From: Babylonia areolata
Lineage: Eukaryota; Mollusca; Gastropoda; Neogastropoda; Buccinidae
NCBI RefSeq assembly: GCF_041734735.1
Contig: NC_134884.1
Location: 29,711,458-29,775,457, forward strand
Length of the DNA stretch: 64,000 nucleotides
Reading direction: 5' to 3'
This document shows positions 23,627-33,099 of this stretch, piece by piece. The notes beneath the pieces are model-generated. The model ran no database searches and was not told the origin of the DNA. It saw only the letters and a program-made list of their open reading frames with translations. A program made the position numbers and the translations under genes. Position 1 is the first letter of the stretch, and every line of letters begins with the position of its first letter.

Positions 23627-26600
23627 GCACACACACACACACACACACTGTTACTTAGCCATGAAACTCTGTATTTTACCGAGAGAAAAAAATCGCCTAG
23701 GACGGAAAATCATAGAAGCAGTCCGTCCCCGGGACGGACAAAAAATGAAAGGGGGAGGAGAGACATTACTGTTTCACCCCCTATTTCGTTCGAGTAAAGT
23801 AAACACAGAGTGGTATATCCCACAACCAAAGGAGGCATCACTTTTTTAATGAAACGTCAGTATAGGTGGCTGGCCTACGTGACTCTAAGCATGTGCTTTC
23901 AGCGTGCTTACTGCGTGATCGTCAGCTTCTCGAATCTGATTTGCTGTTTTTCTATTTTCTGAAATGCAAGGGCCAGCAGTTTGGCTTCACTTCCCGCGCT
24001 AGCCTAAGCTCTGTCTTTGCGAAGGGGAAGCATCTTTGCTTTAATCTTCGGGTAGCGGGAAGCAAAACTGCAAGTTTTTCACATGCCAGAATGCCGTTTT
24101 TGGAAGTTTCTGACGAGAGAAAAGCTCAAGAAATCGACAAAGATTGTAAGAACAAGTGGAAAAATGAATGGCTCAACCATGAAGACAAACTGAAACGGAA
24201 ATTCTCGATGTGGTGCGCGAAAATTGACGCAAGTGGTTTGGCTATTTGCAAATGCTGTAACAACACAAAACTGAACTATGGAAAAAACGGAAAGAGATCG
24301 TTGGTGAAACACAGTGAGGATCCAGACCATCTTCAACAGCTCGCTTCCTACTCGCACACCTCCACAATGCCTTGTGCAAAACCTCTGTTTGCTGGCCCTA
24401 GTTTGACGGATAAAGTCATGGACCTTAAGATCAGAATTTGTTTGTTTCTCTCTGAACACTGCCTTCCATTCAGTCTCTCTGAAGACCTAGTGGACTTAAT
24501 AAAGACTTCAGCTAAAGACACAAAGGCTGTAGAAAGCCTTCACATGTCCCGACTAACAGCAACATATTACCTGACACACGGCATTGCACGTGCTTAGTCC
24601 ATTAAAAGCATTACCTAAAATCCATAAATTTTCCTTGCCAAAAATATAAATATTTTCTTCTTGAAAGGTACTCTGAGAGGCCCTGAGAGAGCAGGAAAAT
24701 GCATGAAATGCGTTGGCGGCCGGGGCTCCGCCCCGGACCCCGCTGGGGGAGCTTACGGCACTCCCCTAGACTGGACTTCAGTCTTGCCACTTTTTTCCAC
24801 TTGCACCCCTGCATACTATTACATGTATTTGATTTTGATTTATGTGTGTGTTACTTTGTCTTCAGGTGAGGCCACTGCTTCTCGCTACATCAAAACATAT
24901 CTGAGACATCTGTATCCTGCTATGTTTGAGGAAGCTGTGTAGTAAGTCATCATTTGAGTGTGTGTGAGAGTGAATACATGAACATTCATGTGTGTGTCTC
25001 TGTTTATGCAAGTGTGCATGTGTGTGCTCCTGTGTGTGTGTGTCATTATGTGTGGATGTGCACATTCATCATATCTTCTCTTGTGAGGTTGCACAGCAGG
25101 GGTCAAAGAAAAAGAAGAGACAGGTTGAAGGGTCAGAAGGAAGTTGATGAAAAAGTAAAAGAGAGTGACTGAAATAAGACTAAAAAATAACTGTTACTGT
25201 TAGAAATTTTTTAATAGCATGCTGTTCACAGATTGCATGTATATCTATTCAAAATCTGTCACAATTTTTTCATTGATTGTTCCTGTGGTGTGCTGATTCA
25301 AACAAGTAAATAAAGAGAGGAGTTAACAAACAAATTAACTGATGAATCTATCTCAGAAAAATGTCTCGGACAATTCATCTGCCTTGGTGAAATGGACTGA
25401 CAATTGGGAGGGTGCAGATTAGAGCCCCAATCAAAGATGGACTTTTGTTTAGCCGATGTCTAACTCCTGCCTATTGTTAAGTGTGCTATGGGCTCAAAAA
25501 GGGAAACTGGGACCACTCAGTCAATAGTCATCCACTTCATGGATCATTTGGGGGCGTGTTGCTCAAACTTTGTGGCCAACACTGCAGGTTTCTGTATCGC
25601 ACAGGCCTGGTTGATGATACTGTGATGTATTATGGAACTGTATTGGAAGGAAGAGTAAAATACAGCCTCGTCACATCAAAAACCTAAATGGCTTCTTCTC
25701 AACCCTCATGCACCAGGCCTTCCAGTAAAAGCTTTGTCATCGTCATCATCCATGTTCACATGCTCATTGAATCTTCTTGAATCCTACATATCATTTTCAA
25801 GGCTCTTGAATCCCTTGAAATCCAGGAATTGATTGTTTTATTCTTGAATCTTCTTGAAAATTAAATAGTCAGCAGTTGTATTTGCTGCATTTGCAACTGA
25901 AATAAGTAAAAAGGAAAACATTGGCCTGGTGTGTGGCTATGGCTTTGTTCCATTTCAATTGAAATGATGTCTTATGATGCCATTAGGAGTCTGTCAGTTG
26001 GCCTGTCTGTCTTTCTAAGTTAACTTTAGATTGAAATGAATGTTTATAAATATACTTCAAATAATGTATTATGACTAATAAGTATGCTCCATCTATGATA
26101 TACAGATAGACATAAGACATGTGGAACAATGATATACGGATAGACATAAGACATGTGGAACAACTTAATAACTGACAATGCCAAAATGTAGGATGGAATG
26201 GTGTGGGCCTGTGGACATTGAAGATTGAACTCTTGTGTTGCAGTGCAATTCACGATCACCTGATGTCAGAGGACACGCTGTCCTTTGTGGCCCGTAACAT
26301 CGGCATTGGAGACCTCATGCTATGTGCTGTAAGTACCTGCCTCTGCTTGCTAGATATGATATGTTAAAAAGTTAAAAGGTCCCATAGCCTATTATAGCCA
26401 TCAGGGCAGTGAATCCATATCCACTGTGTCTAGGGCTCGGCTTAGGAAGGTGAGGTCCAGTCTTCTTCTGCCATTTTAACCGCCCCAGTCTATGTCAGGT
26501 ACCCATTGACACCTGGGTGTAGTGAGGAAAATCCGAATTAAGTGCCTTTTCCAAGGACAGCACAATACTGAAACTGGGAAGCCTCAAACTGATAAACTGA

Positions 26601-26719
26601 TGAACACTGGTTCAGAAATCAGTGCCTGACTGCCATGGTGCCCCATTTTAGATGTTTATGTTGATGGATTCATTGAAGACCTAATTTTCACTGAGATTAT
26701 GATTCCCTGTGATGTACTT

Positions 26720-26752
<33 letters not shown>

Positions 26753-29700
26753 TTTAACTTTAAAACATCAACAGAAGAAACAAAGGTATGCAAAACAATC
26801 AACATGTTTCTTTTCATTTTTTAACTCTCTCCGGACAGCGGAATGCTTGAGCATTCCTACATAAAATGTATTTGGATTCAGATGACGGAATGGAATAGCA
26901 TTTTCCAAAAATAAAAATCCATCATGCGCTGCACACATGATTTTGTGATTAGAGTGCACTATTCTGGATCACTCCACAACCGAATGGTATGATTAGCCAG
27001 CCTGTAATGTGTGGCCTGTCTCACACACATGCTGACAAAGTCACTGACCCGCCTGTTTGCATGCCAAACTGTTAGCAAAGTGGTTCTGAAGCAGGTTCTT
27101 CTCAGAATGTTGCGGAGCGAACAAGGCAGCGATAGCAATGTTTTAGTGTTGCTGAAGTACTTGAAATGCTACTGACTTAAGGGTCGGACATCGAAGAGAT
27201 GGATGATTACGAAGAAGAAAGTGAATTAAGTGCAGAAAGCAAGCATTGGTATGGTGATTCGGGGTGAAAAATTGGCATTATTTTCTACATAATGGCAAAA
27301 CTGTAAAAATAAGATGAGAAATATGATTTTTTTTTTTTTTTTTTTTTATGTAATGGCCCAACACGTAACAAACCATTTCTTAAAGTTTCATTTTCTTACT
27401 CTGTATTTTTTGTAATTTTTTTTTTCCAAACCCTTACAAATGGGCCATCTGTTGAGAAAAGCAAGGGAGAAAACTTGCCATCCCGAGTGAGTTAAACAAT
27501 GAAAGTCAAGTGTACTCTTTTAGGGAAAAAAAGAAACATTTGAAAATGTTTGTGTTATCCCCAGTCTTCTGTGTTCCAGGACTTCCCTCCAGAAGCCTCC
27601 TCTCTGAGGAGGAATTTCCTGGCTGTTGTTGGTGCCCTTGAAGCCGACCAGGTGGGTAGCCCACACCTGGTGGTGTAGGTGAAACTGTATTTTCTTAGTC
27701 CCTGTTGACTGTTGTTCTACTGTTGCCCTAAATTCCCCCATTTTCTCTCTTGTCTCTCTCTGTCTTTGTATCTGACTGTCTGTGTCTCATGTGTTGTATT
27801 TATTGTATTTTTCTATTGTTTCAGCAGATTAAAAATTTTGGATATTTCATATTGTATTATTTTCTCTCTTTTTTTCGTTTTTTTTTCACAAAACAGTTTT
27901 AATGTACGATTTCAGACTGCTCTTCCCTTGTTGTTTCAGTGCAACTGCAGTAATTCTTGTATATTTTCCTCTTTGATTGAACTATCATTCTTAATCAACA
28001 ACATGGATGAAAGTACAGGTGGTTCTCTGGAAAGTATAACACAAGACTGTTGCGTCCTCATTTAACATTAATAGTGAAAGTGAATGTAAACCTTACAATT
28101 CATTATTCCCTTCCCAATAGGCCTCACATTTTGAGCACTAACACAAGGACTGTCAGTATACATTGCTGTGTGTCACATAACTTTTTTAAGGGTTGCACAT
28201 TCATGAACATGCGTGCTTTGTTTTCTTGTTATTGTTACATACAATAAGGATGTTCTTTAATCTACATATGTGTGTAAACATAAAACAGACCTGTAGCAAT
28301 ATCAAGTATGTGTTAATGTTGTCAGGATGAGAGGCAAGCAGAGGACCTGGTGCACTCCACAATTATTTGTGTTATCAGGATGAGAGGCAAGCAGTGGCAC
28401 TTGTGCATTACACAGTGTATGTGTGTGTTATCAGGATGTGAGGCAAGCAGAGGCACTAGTGCATTACATGGTGTATGTGTGTGTGTTATCAGGACATGAG
28501 GCGAGCAGAAGACCTGGTGCACTCCACAGTTATGTGTATGTTATCAGGATGAGAGGCAAGCAGTGGCACTTGTGCATTACACAGTGTATGTGTGTGTGTG
28601 TTGTCAGGATGTGAGGCAAGCAGAGGCACTGGTGCGCTACACAATTATGTGTGTGTTATCAGGACGTGAGGCACTGGTGCACTTCTTGGTGTGTATGTGT
28701 GTTGTCAGAGGCACTGGTGCACTACATGGTATATGTGTGTGTTTGTGTGTGTGTGTGTGTGGTTAGGATATGAGGCGAGCAGAGGCACTGGTGCACTACA
28801 GGGTGTGAGTGAGTGTGTGTTGTCAGGACATGAGGCGAGCAGAGGCACTAGTTCAATCCAGGGTGTCTGTGTGTGTGTTATCAGGACAAGAGGTAAGTAG
28901 AGGCATTAGTGCACTACATGGTGTATGTGTGTGTGTGTTGTCAGCACATGAGGCGAGCAGAGGCACTGGTGTATGTGCATTTGTGTGTGTTAGGGTGTGA
29001 GGCAAACAGAGGCACTGGTGCATACACAGTGTGTGTGTGTGTGTGTTTGTGGTCAGGATGTGAGTTTACTTGAGGCGCTGGTGCACTAGAAGTTGTTTAT
29101 GTGTGTTGTCAAGACATGACGTGAACAGATGCACTGGCACACTGTTTGATGTGTATGTGTTGTCAGGACGTGAAGCAAGCGGAGGCACTGGTGCGAGACC
29201 TGGTGGTAGCCCAGCTGATAGGCAAGGATCTGGGGGACCTGTGGACTGTGGTCAACCCCATGGGTCTGCTGATGGCCCTGCTTCACCTGCACAATCGGGG
29301 ACCCCCTGAACCCAGGTAATTACTGACCTGCACCTGAGAGCTGTCATGTTTTGTAACATCAACAACAAACTGTTGCTCCTCAAAATAAGGGTTAACGAAA
29401 AAAAACAGCTTCACCCTCAGATCACAGCAAAGTGCAGACATAAACTGGAAAAAACAATCTGCACCCAGTAGTTTTATTTCATTTTATGGTAATGATTTAC
29501 ACTGACCTATCCATTTGGTGTATACATCAGGCATCTGCTTCCTTTTGTTTTTGTTTTTTTTCCAAAAACAGATGTGGAGTTGTGTATATGGATTAGTCCA
29601 CACATTTTGACTTGAAACTGAAACTATATTTGCTGGCTGAAGGAATGGTGCAAAGCTCAAAAGTTGTGGACTTTACTTCATCCTGAACCTGTGTATGTTA

Positions 29701-32255
29701 TTGAAAAAGTGGTGGAGGTTGGGCAGGGGAGGGAGGGAGCAATGCACGGCTTTCCACAAGGATTTCAGACAGTCACTCACCAGTCATGCATGTTCCGTGC
29801 ATTGAAATCTTACCACAGACAACCCAGAGATTCCCACTTACCCTATGCATGTGGTTACTACATAGTTACTTGTAAGTAACATCTGTATTTTGCAGGTGTG
29901 CGTAACATTACATAGTTTTATGAGGAACAGCTAAATGAAAACTGAAGGGTGAGGAAAGAAGGGGCGTGAGGGGGTGGGGGATCAGCATGTTGTACAAGTT
30001 TATAAAAAGAGAAGAAAGCAAAGATTATTCTTACGCACTCAAGATTGTCAACACTTATACTGTCTTGCCACCATTTATTCCCCTTTGTTTTTATGACAGA
30101 AAAACAATTCTGTCTGAAGGAAAGTTTGATGTCTCTGGATGTAGGCACAGCATGCGGTTCCATCTTGAGTATAATGAACAGGTAGCAAATGTCAGGAAGT
30201 GCAGTGAAATGAGTGTGTGTGTGTGTGCAGACTGCAGTGGCAGGCAGGGCAGATGACTGTGATGTCGGTGTACCAGGTGGGAATCTATAGTGATCAGCAA
30301 CTAGTTGGTCAGGGTAAGTGTGCTCAGCTGCTCTGTTGTCTTTGTCAGTGAAATGCCTGTCATCTGAGTCATAATGTTTAACTTAGTCCATCATCACGCA
30401 TCTGATTGTGTTCTTTTACATTGTTATATTTTAATCATGCTTCAGTCCTTGTAAAAGGTTCGTTTTTTTTTTTACATTTTTAGATTTTTATGACTTATGT
30501 TTAACTAATATACAACAGAAAAGAGGGGGATGAAAAAATAATTATTGGAATTATTGGATGTTTGTTTTTTTAATCATCAGCTCATACATTTTTACCAAAA
30601 CTGAGAGCTGTCAGGTTAGACTATACATCCACTGTCCCCATTCTCAGTTTTCCCTCTTTTCATGTTTTTTTCTTTATCATTAGACCCTACTCTTTTGAGG
30701 CTTCACCTAATCTTTTCCTGTGTTGAAACTACTCTGTGGAGAACTGCAGAGCAAACGTTACATGCAGATATAACCAGTGTTAATATAAACTATATTTGTT
30801 AGAATCTAACATCTTAATCATTCCAGTTCAGTTAAAGAATGATATCCCAATAATAATACTGTTGGTGTAATACACATACTTATTACTTTAGTGGCAGTTC
30901 TTCACAATCTTCATGTTTAAATTACACATACTTAACCGTGACTCACTAGTGCAGACTCCGGCAGGGGTCTGACATTCCTGTCCTGCGTAAACTACTATCC
31001 GCCTATGTGGAGAAAACGAAAGTAGCTACGGCCGATAACTTCCCGGAAGTAGGTAACCTCCCCTTTGCCCCCCTGATTAGCGCCCTCTTTTTCTGGCAGC
31101 CATCATGACTCCTGTTCCTGTGCTCTTCATACGGCTAAGTTTTTTCTTATCTTCACACTCTTGTTTTTTCCTGAGCAGTCTAATCTTTTTTTCTTTCTTT
31201 TTTCTTTTTAATTGGTCAGTCTTGATTATCTCAAAAGCAGAAAGATGTTATTTTGTTATGATTTGAATGGAATCGTCAAAAAAAAGCTTCTTTTTAATTT
31301 TTTTTTAAACGTAATTATACATAAATAAAAGGAAACAAAATTCATAATTTTAACTATCTTAGTGTCCAATCTCAATGAGTCAGGTCAGTAAATTAGTCTC
31401 TTTATTGTCTGAAACACACAGTGAAGAAATTGAGAAAAAAGAAAGAAAAAAAATCTACAATCATTCCCCCCAAAAATAATTCCCATAAAACCACCAGGAC
31501 AAATCATCCACAGGACGATGTCGTAGAATCACCATCACAATGAATTCAGTTTTCAGAGTATATGGTGCAGAGACACTCAACATGAATAATTATCAATTTA
31601 CACCCTCCAAAATGAAAGTCTACTTTTAATTTTTACCATCCAGTTGTCTGATAAAGGGGATGGGGATGAGGGGATCTTTCTAATACAACAGCATTCACTG
31701 ACATAAATGTTTACCCTGATTTGCATTCTGTCATGCCTACCACTAATGACTGTCAGTGTCCGCTTACTGAAAATAAGTAAAACGCACAGTGTGTTCCTGA
31801 AATACGGGTCTGCACTGTCCTGATAATACTGCTTTTTAGACAAACATATTTGTGTCATCTTCTGTTTCTGAAAAAGATTCTGCTGTATTCATGCTGTCAG
31901 GGATTTAGGTTCCTGTAAAACATATTTACATCTGCTTTTGTTTCTGAAAATAGTGCTAAAAAAATACATTCATGCTTTCAGTGATTTAGTTTCCTGTAAA
32001 ACAGAAAACCTGGTTGGGATGTGTGTGCACTTATAAAGTTTTTTTCCCCTGACAGCTGCTGGGGAGACGGTGACCATCGCAGAAGAAATGGCAGCACACA
32101 ACGCCTTGCAGAAGCTGATGGGCCTGGGCAGCAAGCCCCTGGCCTTCCAAGCACAGGCAGAAAAGATGGAGTTAGATTACAGCAAGGAAAACATGCGGGC
32201 AGAAGATGTGCTGAAGCGGTTTGAAACAGCCCAGAAACAAAACTCAGTTGTTTGA
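15274..32255 (+). CDS. MRPL44: MRPL44, mitochondrial large ribosomal subunit protein mL44 (ten exons)
   Basis: Structural protein of the mitochondrial 39S/54S ribosomal subunit, made of a degenerate RNase III-like domain plus a double-stranded-RNA-binding fold. Ten exons join in phase (82+121+87+101+76+85+72+149+83+200 nt) to 352 codons including the stop, giving 351 residues; the human protein is about 332. Residues 1-28 are Arg-rich and nearly free of acids, as in a mitochondrial presequence, and begin MAASLVRS like human MASGLVRL. RNase III-like part: AFTHRSY (94-100), VARNIGIGD, NFLAVVGAL. The catalytic ERLEFLGD box is replaced by NEDLAQKGE, so it should not cleave RNA, as known for mL44. 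dsRBD: about 267-310, with VYQVGIYSDQQLVGQ, then GETVTIAEEMAAHNALQKL. Introns range from 309 bp to 5.9 kb. No AATAAA is seen in the first 700 bp after the stop. Confidence 0.95.
16100..16432 (-). mobile_element. LINE remnant, extreme C-terminus of the RT ORF
   Basis: On the minus strand it reads KWDPYTASDIQAIEKV, then a frame with FFPPTIRKWNTLPQEVV, then FKSRLASCL. This is the standard C-terminal signature of Jockey/CR1-type LINEs (VWDPYT..DI..IE.VQRRAARW; SFFPRTI.WN.LP..VV). It is short and carries at least one frameshift between these blocks, so it is an old 5'-truncated insertion in MRPL44 intron 1. Confidence 0.75.
18401..18699. mobile_element. Foldback/MITE-like element with long imperfect arms
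   Basis: A 299-bp imperfect palindrome. The left arm (18401-18500) and right arm (18590-18699) are inverted copies: ATATTGCAA ends, then a shared CATGAAGTATAA, then TTTGTCATCCACT, then GAGTAGGT, then GTCATA..CCCC..TACTAA. There is no coding capacity and the outer flank offers at most a TA target duplication. Family unknown. Confidence 0.75.
20862..20995 (+). other. Possible stray terminal exon, unassigned
   Basis: After a T-run and AAAGAACAACAG, a frame reads SGVEQSDDDISFKSAGFRR, then TRTTTTSPTG, then a Ser/Thr/Pro-rich tail ending at a stop near 20993. It resembles the last exon of a regulatory protein, but no partner exon is seen, and splicing it into MRPL44 after exon 1 would break phase. 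Function unknown. Confidence 0.2.
21237..21357 (+). CDS. MRPL44: MRPL44 exon 2
   Basis: Acceptor TTTCCACCAG|TCTCATTTG; donor CAACTG|GTAAGT. Encodes the basic linker from SFESIRGVKRY to RSEWINW, the human RSE-x-x-NW motif. Confidence 0.93.
21895..21981 (+). CDS. MRPL44: MRPL44 exon 3
   Basis: Acceptor TGATGCAG|GAAC; donor CATAG|GTACAG. Encodes NYGAELYAFGKRL...LQRAFTH, the start of the RNase III-like domain. Confidence 0.95.
22291..22391 (+). CDS. MRPL44: MRPL44 exon 4
   Basis: Acceptor GTTTGCAG|GTCTTAC; donor AGAAAG|GTCTCT. Encodes SYIEKEERRREELGID...NEDLAQK, with a charged helix as in human mL44. Its 3' end is duplicated in the next intron. Confidence 0.95.
22813..22890 (+). repeat. Duplicated 3' end of MRPL44 exon 4 with its splice donor
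   Basis: This intronic copy repeats the last 45 or so bases of exon 4 and the donor: CTGACAACGAGGACCTGG, then TTCAGAAAG|GTCACATCT, against exon 4's ACAGACAACGAGGACCTGG, then CTCAGAAAG|GTCTCTTCT at 22362-22400. It lies about 470 bp downstream and is followed by the same CT-rich and GT-rich intronic sequence, so it is a tandem duplication spanning the exon-intron border. Confidence 0.85.
23271..24811 (+). mobile_element. hAT-like DNA transposon, internally deleted, with perfect TIRs
   Basis: A 1,541-bp element in MRPL44 intron 4. Its ends are perfect 15-bp inverted repeats (CAGGGGTGCAAGTGG at 23271-23285, complement at 24797-24811), flanked by CATACT on both sides (23265-23270 and 24812-24817). 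CAGGGGTG is a typical hAT end, although hAT target duplications are usually 8 bp. Inside is a 43-bp poly-T, CA/GT repeats, a transposase-like frame (23866-24597) and a GC-rich subterminal palindrome near 24717-24750. Confidence 0.75.
23866..24597 (+). CDS. hAT-like transposase N-terminal fragment
   Basis: A 243-residue frame inside the element above. From about residue 76 it reads MPFLEVSDERKAQEIDKDCKN, then a BED-like zinc finger (CKCCNNTKLNYGKNGKRSLV, then KH...DPDH), then LSEHCLPFSLSEDLVDLI and LHMSRLTATYYLTHGIA. That is the layout seen at the start of hAT-type transposases in animals. It stops before any RNase H-like catalytic core, so it cannot be active. The true start is probably the Met at 24091, since the first 75 residues look non-coding. 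Family assignment rests on motif layout and the TIRs. Confidence 0.55.
   Translation: MAGLRDSKHVLSACLLRDRQLLESDLLFFYFLKCKGQQFGFTSRASLSSVFAKGKHLCFNLRVAGSKTASFSHARMPFLEVSDERKAQEIDKDCKNKWKNEWLNHEDKLKRKFSMWCAKIDASGLAICKCCNNTKLNYGKNGKRSLVKHSEDPDHLQQLASYSHTSTMPCAKPLFAGPSLTDKVMDLKIRICLFLSEHCLPFSLSEDLVDLIKTSAKDTKAVESLHMSRLTATYYLTHGIARA
24866..24941 (+). CDS. MRPL44: MRPL44 exon 5
   Basis: Acceptor GTCTTCAG|GTGAGG; donor GTGTA|GTAAGT. Encodes EATASRYIKTYLRHLYP...EEAV, aligning with the human segment ending FLEDEYPDMP. Confidence 0.93.
24942..26243. other. MRPL44 intron 5
   Basis: GT-rich start (24955-25050), then unique AT-rich sequence, and a two-copy 34-bp tandem repeat at 26097-26164 (core GATAGACATAAGACATGTGG). 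No mobile element is recognised. Confidence 0.6.
26244..26328 (+). CDS. MRPL44: MRPL44 exon 6
   Basis: Acceptor GTGTTGCAG|TGCAAT; donor TGCT|GTAAGT. Encodes AIHDHLMSEDTLSFVARNIG..., matching the RNase III-family pattern L.SE.TL..VAR.LG. Confidence 0.95.
26363..26645 (-). repeat. tRNA-type SINE family X, copy 1
   Basis: Minus-strand copy. Its plus-strand text (TAGGGCTCGGCTTAGGAAGG, AACCGCCCCAGTCTATGTCA, CACCTGGGTGTAGTGAGGAA) matches copies at 49628-49885 (+) and 58637-58890 (-). The tRNA-like head, best seen at 49635 (GGCAGAGTCTGTTAAGCGCT), is here at the high-coordinate end. Confidence 0.75.
26821..27495 (+). mobile_element. piggyBac-like non-autonomous element flanked by TTAA
   Basis: The body 26825-27491 is bounded by TTAA on both sides, as for piggyBac. 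Its ends are imperfect inverted repeats (CTCTCTCCGGACAGCG against CTCACTCGGGATGGCA, about 11 of 16 matching). Inside, near 27190-27260, a short acidic frame reads EEMDDYEEESELSAESKHW, which resembles the acidic N-terminus of piggyBac transposases. The rest of any transposase is gone. It sits in MRPL44 intron 6. Confidence 0.5.
27580..27651 (+). CDS. MRPL44: MRPL44 exon 7
   Basis: Acceptor GTGTTCCAG|GACTTC; donor ACCAG|GTGGGT. A clean 24-codon exon, DFPPEASSLRRNFLAVVGAL..., matching human FPVPPAVLQQTFFAVIGAL. Confidence 0.95.
27652..28317. other. MRPL44 intron 7, proximal half
   Basis: T-rich unique sequence without recognised elements. Confidence 0.5.
28318..29157 (+). repeat. Minisatellite of about 15 copies of the exon 8 acceptor plus exon start
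   Basis: The unit is 46-60 bp: a GT-rich part, TGTTATCAG or TGTTGTCAG, then GGATGTGAGGCAAGCAGAGG and CACTGGTGCACTACA. It matches the real exon 8 border (TGTTGTCAG|GACGTGAAGC, then AAGCGGAGGCACTGGTGCG) at 29158-29201. Acceptor-like AGs fall at 28325, 28378, 28434, 28492, 28547, 28607, 28662 and so on. Copies vary by substitution and small deletions, and the array runs straight into exon 8. Confidence 0.93.
29167..29315 (+). CDS. MRPL44: MRPL44 exon 8
   Basis: Acceptor TGTTGTCAG|GACGTG; donor CCCAG|GTAATT. Encodes DVKQAEALVRDLVVAQLIGK then LWTVVNPMGLL, matching human KIINPMGLL. About 15 copies of its acceptor and first 35 or so bases form a minisatellite just upstream. Confidence 0.95.
29316..30230. 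other. MRPL44 intron 8
   Basis: Contains a degraded copy of the snail SINE (29527-29626, ending GACTTGAAACTGAAACT). Otherwise unique, no gene. Confidence 0.6.
30231..30313 (+). CDS. MRPL44: MRPL44 exon 9
   Basis: Acceptor GTGTGTGCAG|ACTGC; donor CAGG|GTAAGT. Encodes the first strands of the dsRBD-like fold (TVMSVYQVGIYSDQQLVGQ). Confidence 0.93.
30314..32055. other. MRPL44 intron 9
   Basis: AT-rich, except for a sharply GC-richer block at 30945-31110 (see findings). No coding frame is supported. Confidence 0.6.
32056..32255 (+). CDS. MRPL44: MRPL44 exon 10 (stop)
   Basis: Acceptor CCCCTGACAG|CTGCTGG. Encodes GETVTIAEEMAAHNALQKL (dsRBD helix) and a charged C-terminus with LDYSKENMRAEDVLK, matching human NYSKPKETLRAE. 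Stop TGA at 32253-32255. Confidence 0.95.
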
Positions 32256-32560
32256 GACTTCAGGGAACTGAACCAGGGGTCAGTTTCATGCATGGCATGT
32301 GCTTGAAGACTGGATAGTTGTCTGAATGGTGGTGGTTTTTTTCTGTGTCACAGTTGTCAGTCTTTTGATGAACACTGCTTTTTTGGTTTGACGATTGCCG
32401 TACAGGTTAGGTCTGTTGATCAATACTGCTTTTGGTTTGATGGTTACAGGACAGGTTAGGTTCTTTTAGAAAAGGTTGAATGTAGATTCTAGACTCCCTT
32501 GTTCAAAAAGAACTGATCAGAAAGCTGTACTGTTGTTTTTTTTCGGATTGTTTGTTGTTG
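32256..32560 (+). other. MRPL44 3' flank / probable 3' UTR
   Basis: Holds an imperfect two-copy repeat of about 55 bp (32354-32408 and 32409-32466; core TACTGCTTTTGGTTTGA). No AATAAA is seen here, so the 3' end may lie inside the array that follows. Confidence 0.45.
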
Positions 32561-33099
32561 GTTTGTTGAGTTTTTTGTTTGTTTTTTGCTGTATCTTAAT
32601 CTGTGCAAAGTCAGTTGAATTACCCCTAAGCTGCTCTTTCCAATTCCCCTATACTCAGCCACACCTTGATTTGTTTGACAGTTCAGCAACAGCATTCTGT
32701 CAGGAACTATCAATGTTTGATCACAAGGAGGCCATACATCAACATACGCAGAACACTACATACTAAGCCTCTTACCAATGACAATAATCACTTCTACATA
32801 CTAAGCCTTTTACCAATGACAATAATCACTGCAAGTTGTAACCCCAATCATTTTGGCATATGTAAAATGGAGAATATTGTCTTAAAAATTGATGCATTAC
32901 TGGAAATATGTCTTGGAAACCAAATTATGGGTAATAATTGATGCTTTTATTATTGACTGGTCTGAATACTGCTTAACCTAACACCCTTAGTCCTGATATG
33001 GCCCTTCATGGTCGGCTGGACTATCAGTAACAAAAGATTTTAATTCCTTGGGTACTTCGAAAACTAGCGGCGGAATGTGCCTTAATTTGCTGTTTTTGG

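Noticed and set aside
24079-24459. Minus-strand frame of 126 residues
   Set aside because: It is antisense to the hAT-like transposase fragment, which has the zinc-finger pattern.
28423-29000. Overlapping small frames (60-70 residues) in the intron 7 array
   Set aside because: They are read from the repeated exon 8 start plus GT-rich links and are not separate genes.
28318-29157. CRISPR-like regular repeat array
   Set aside because: Units are degenerate, adjoin directly without unique spacers, and match a host exon edge. This is a eukaryotic intronic minisatellite.
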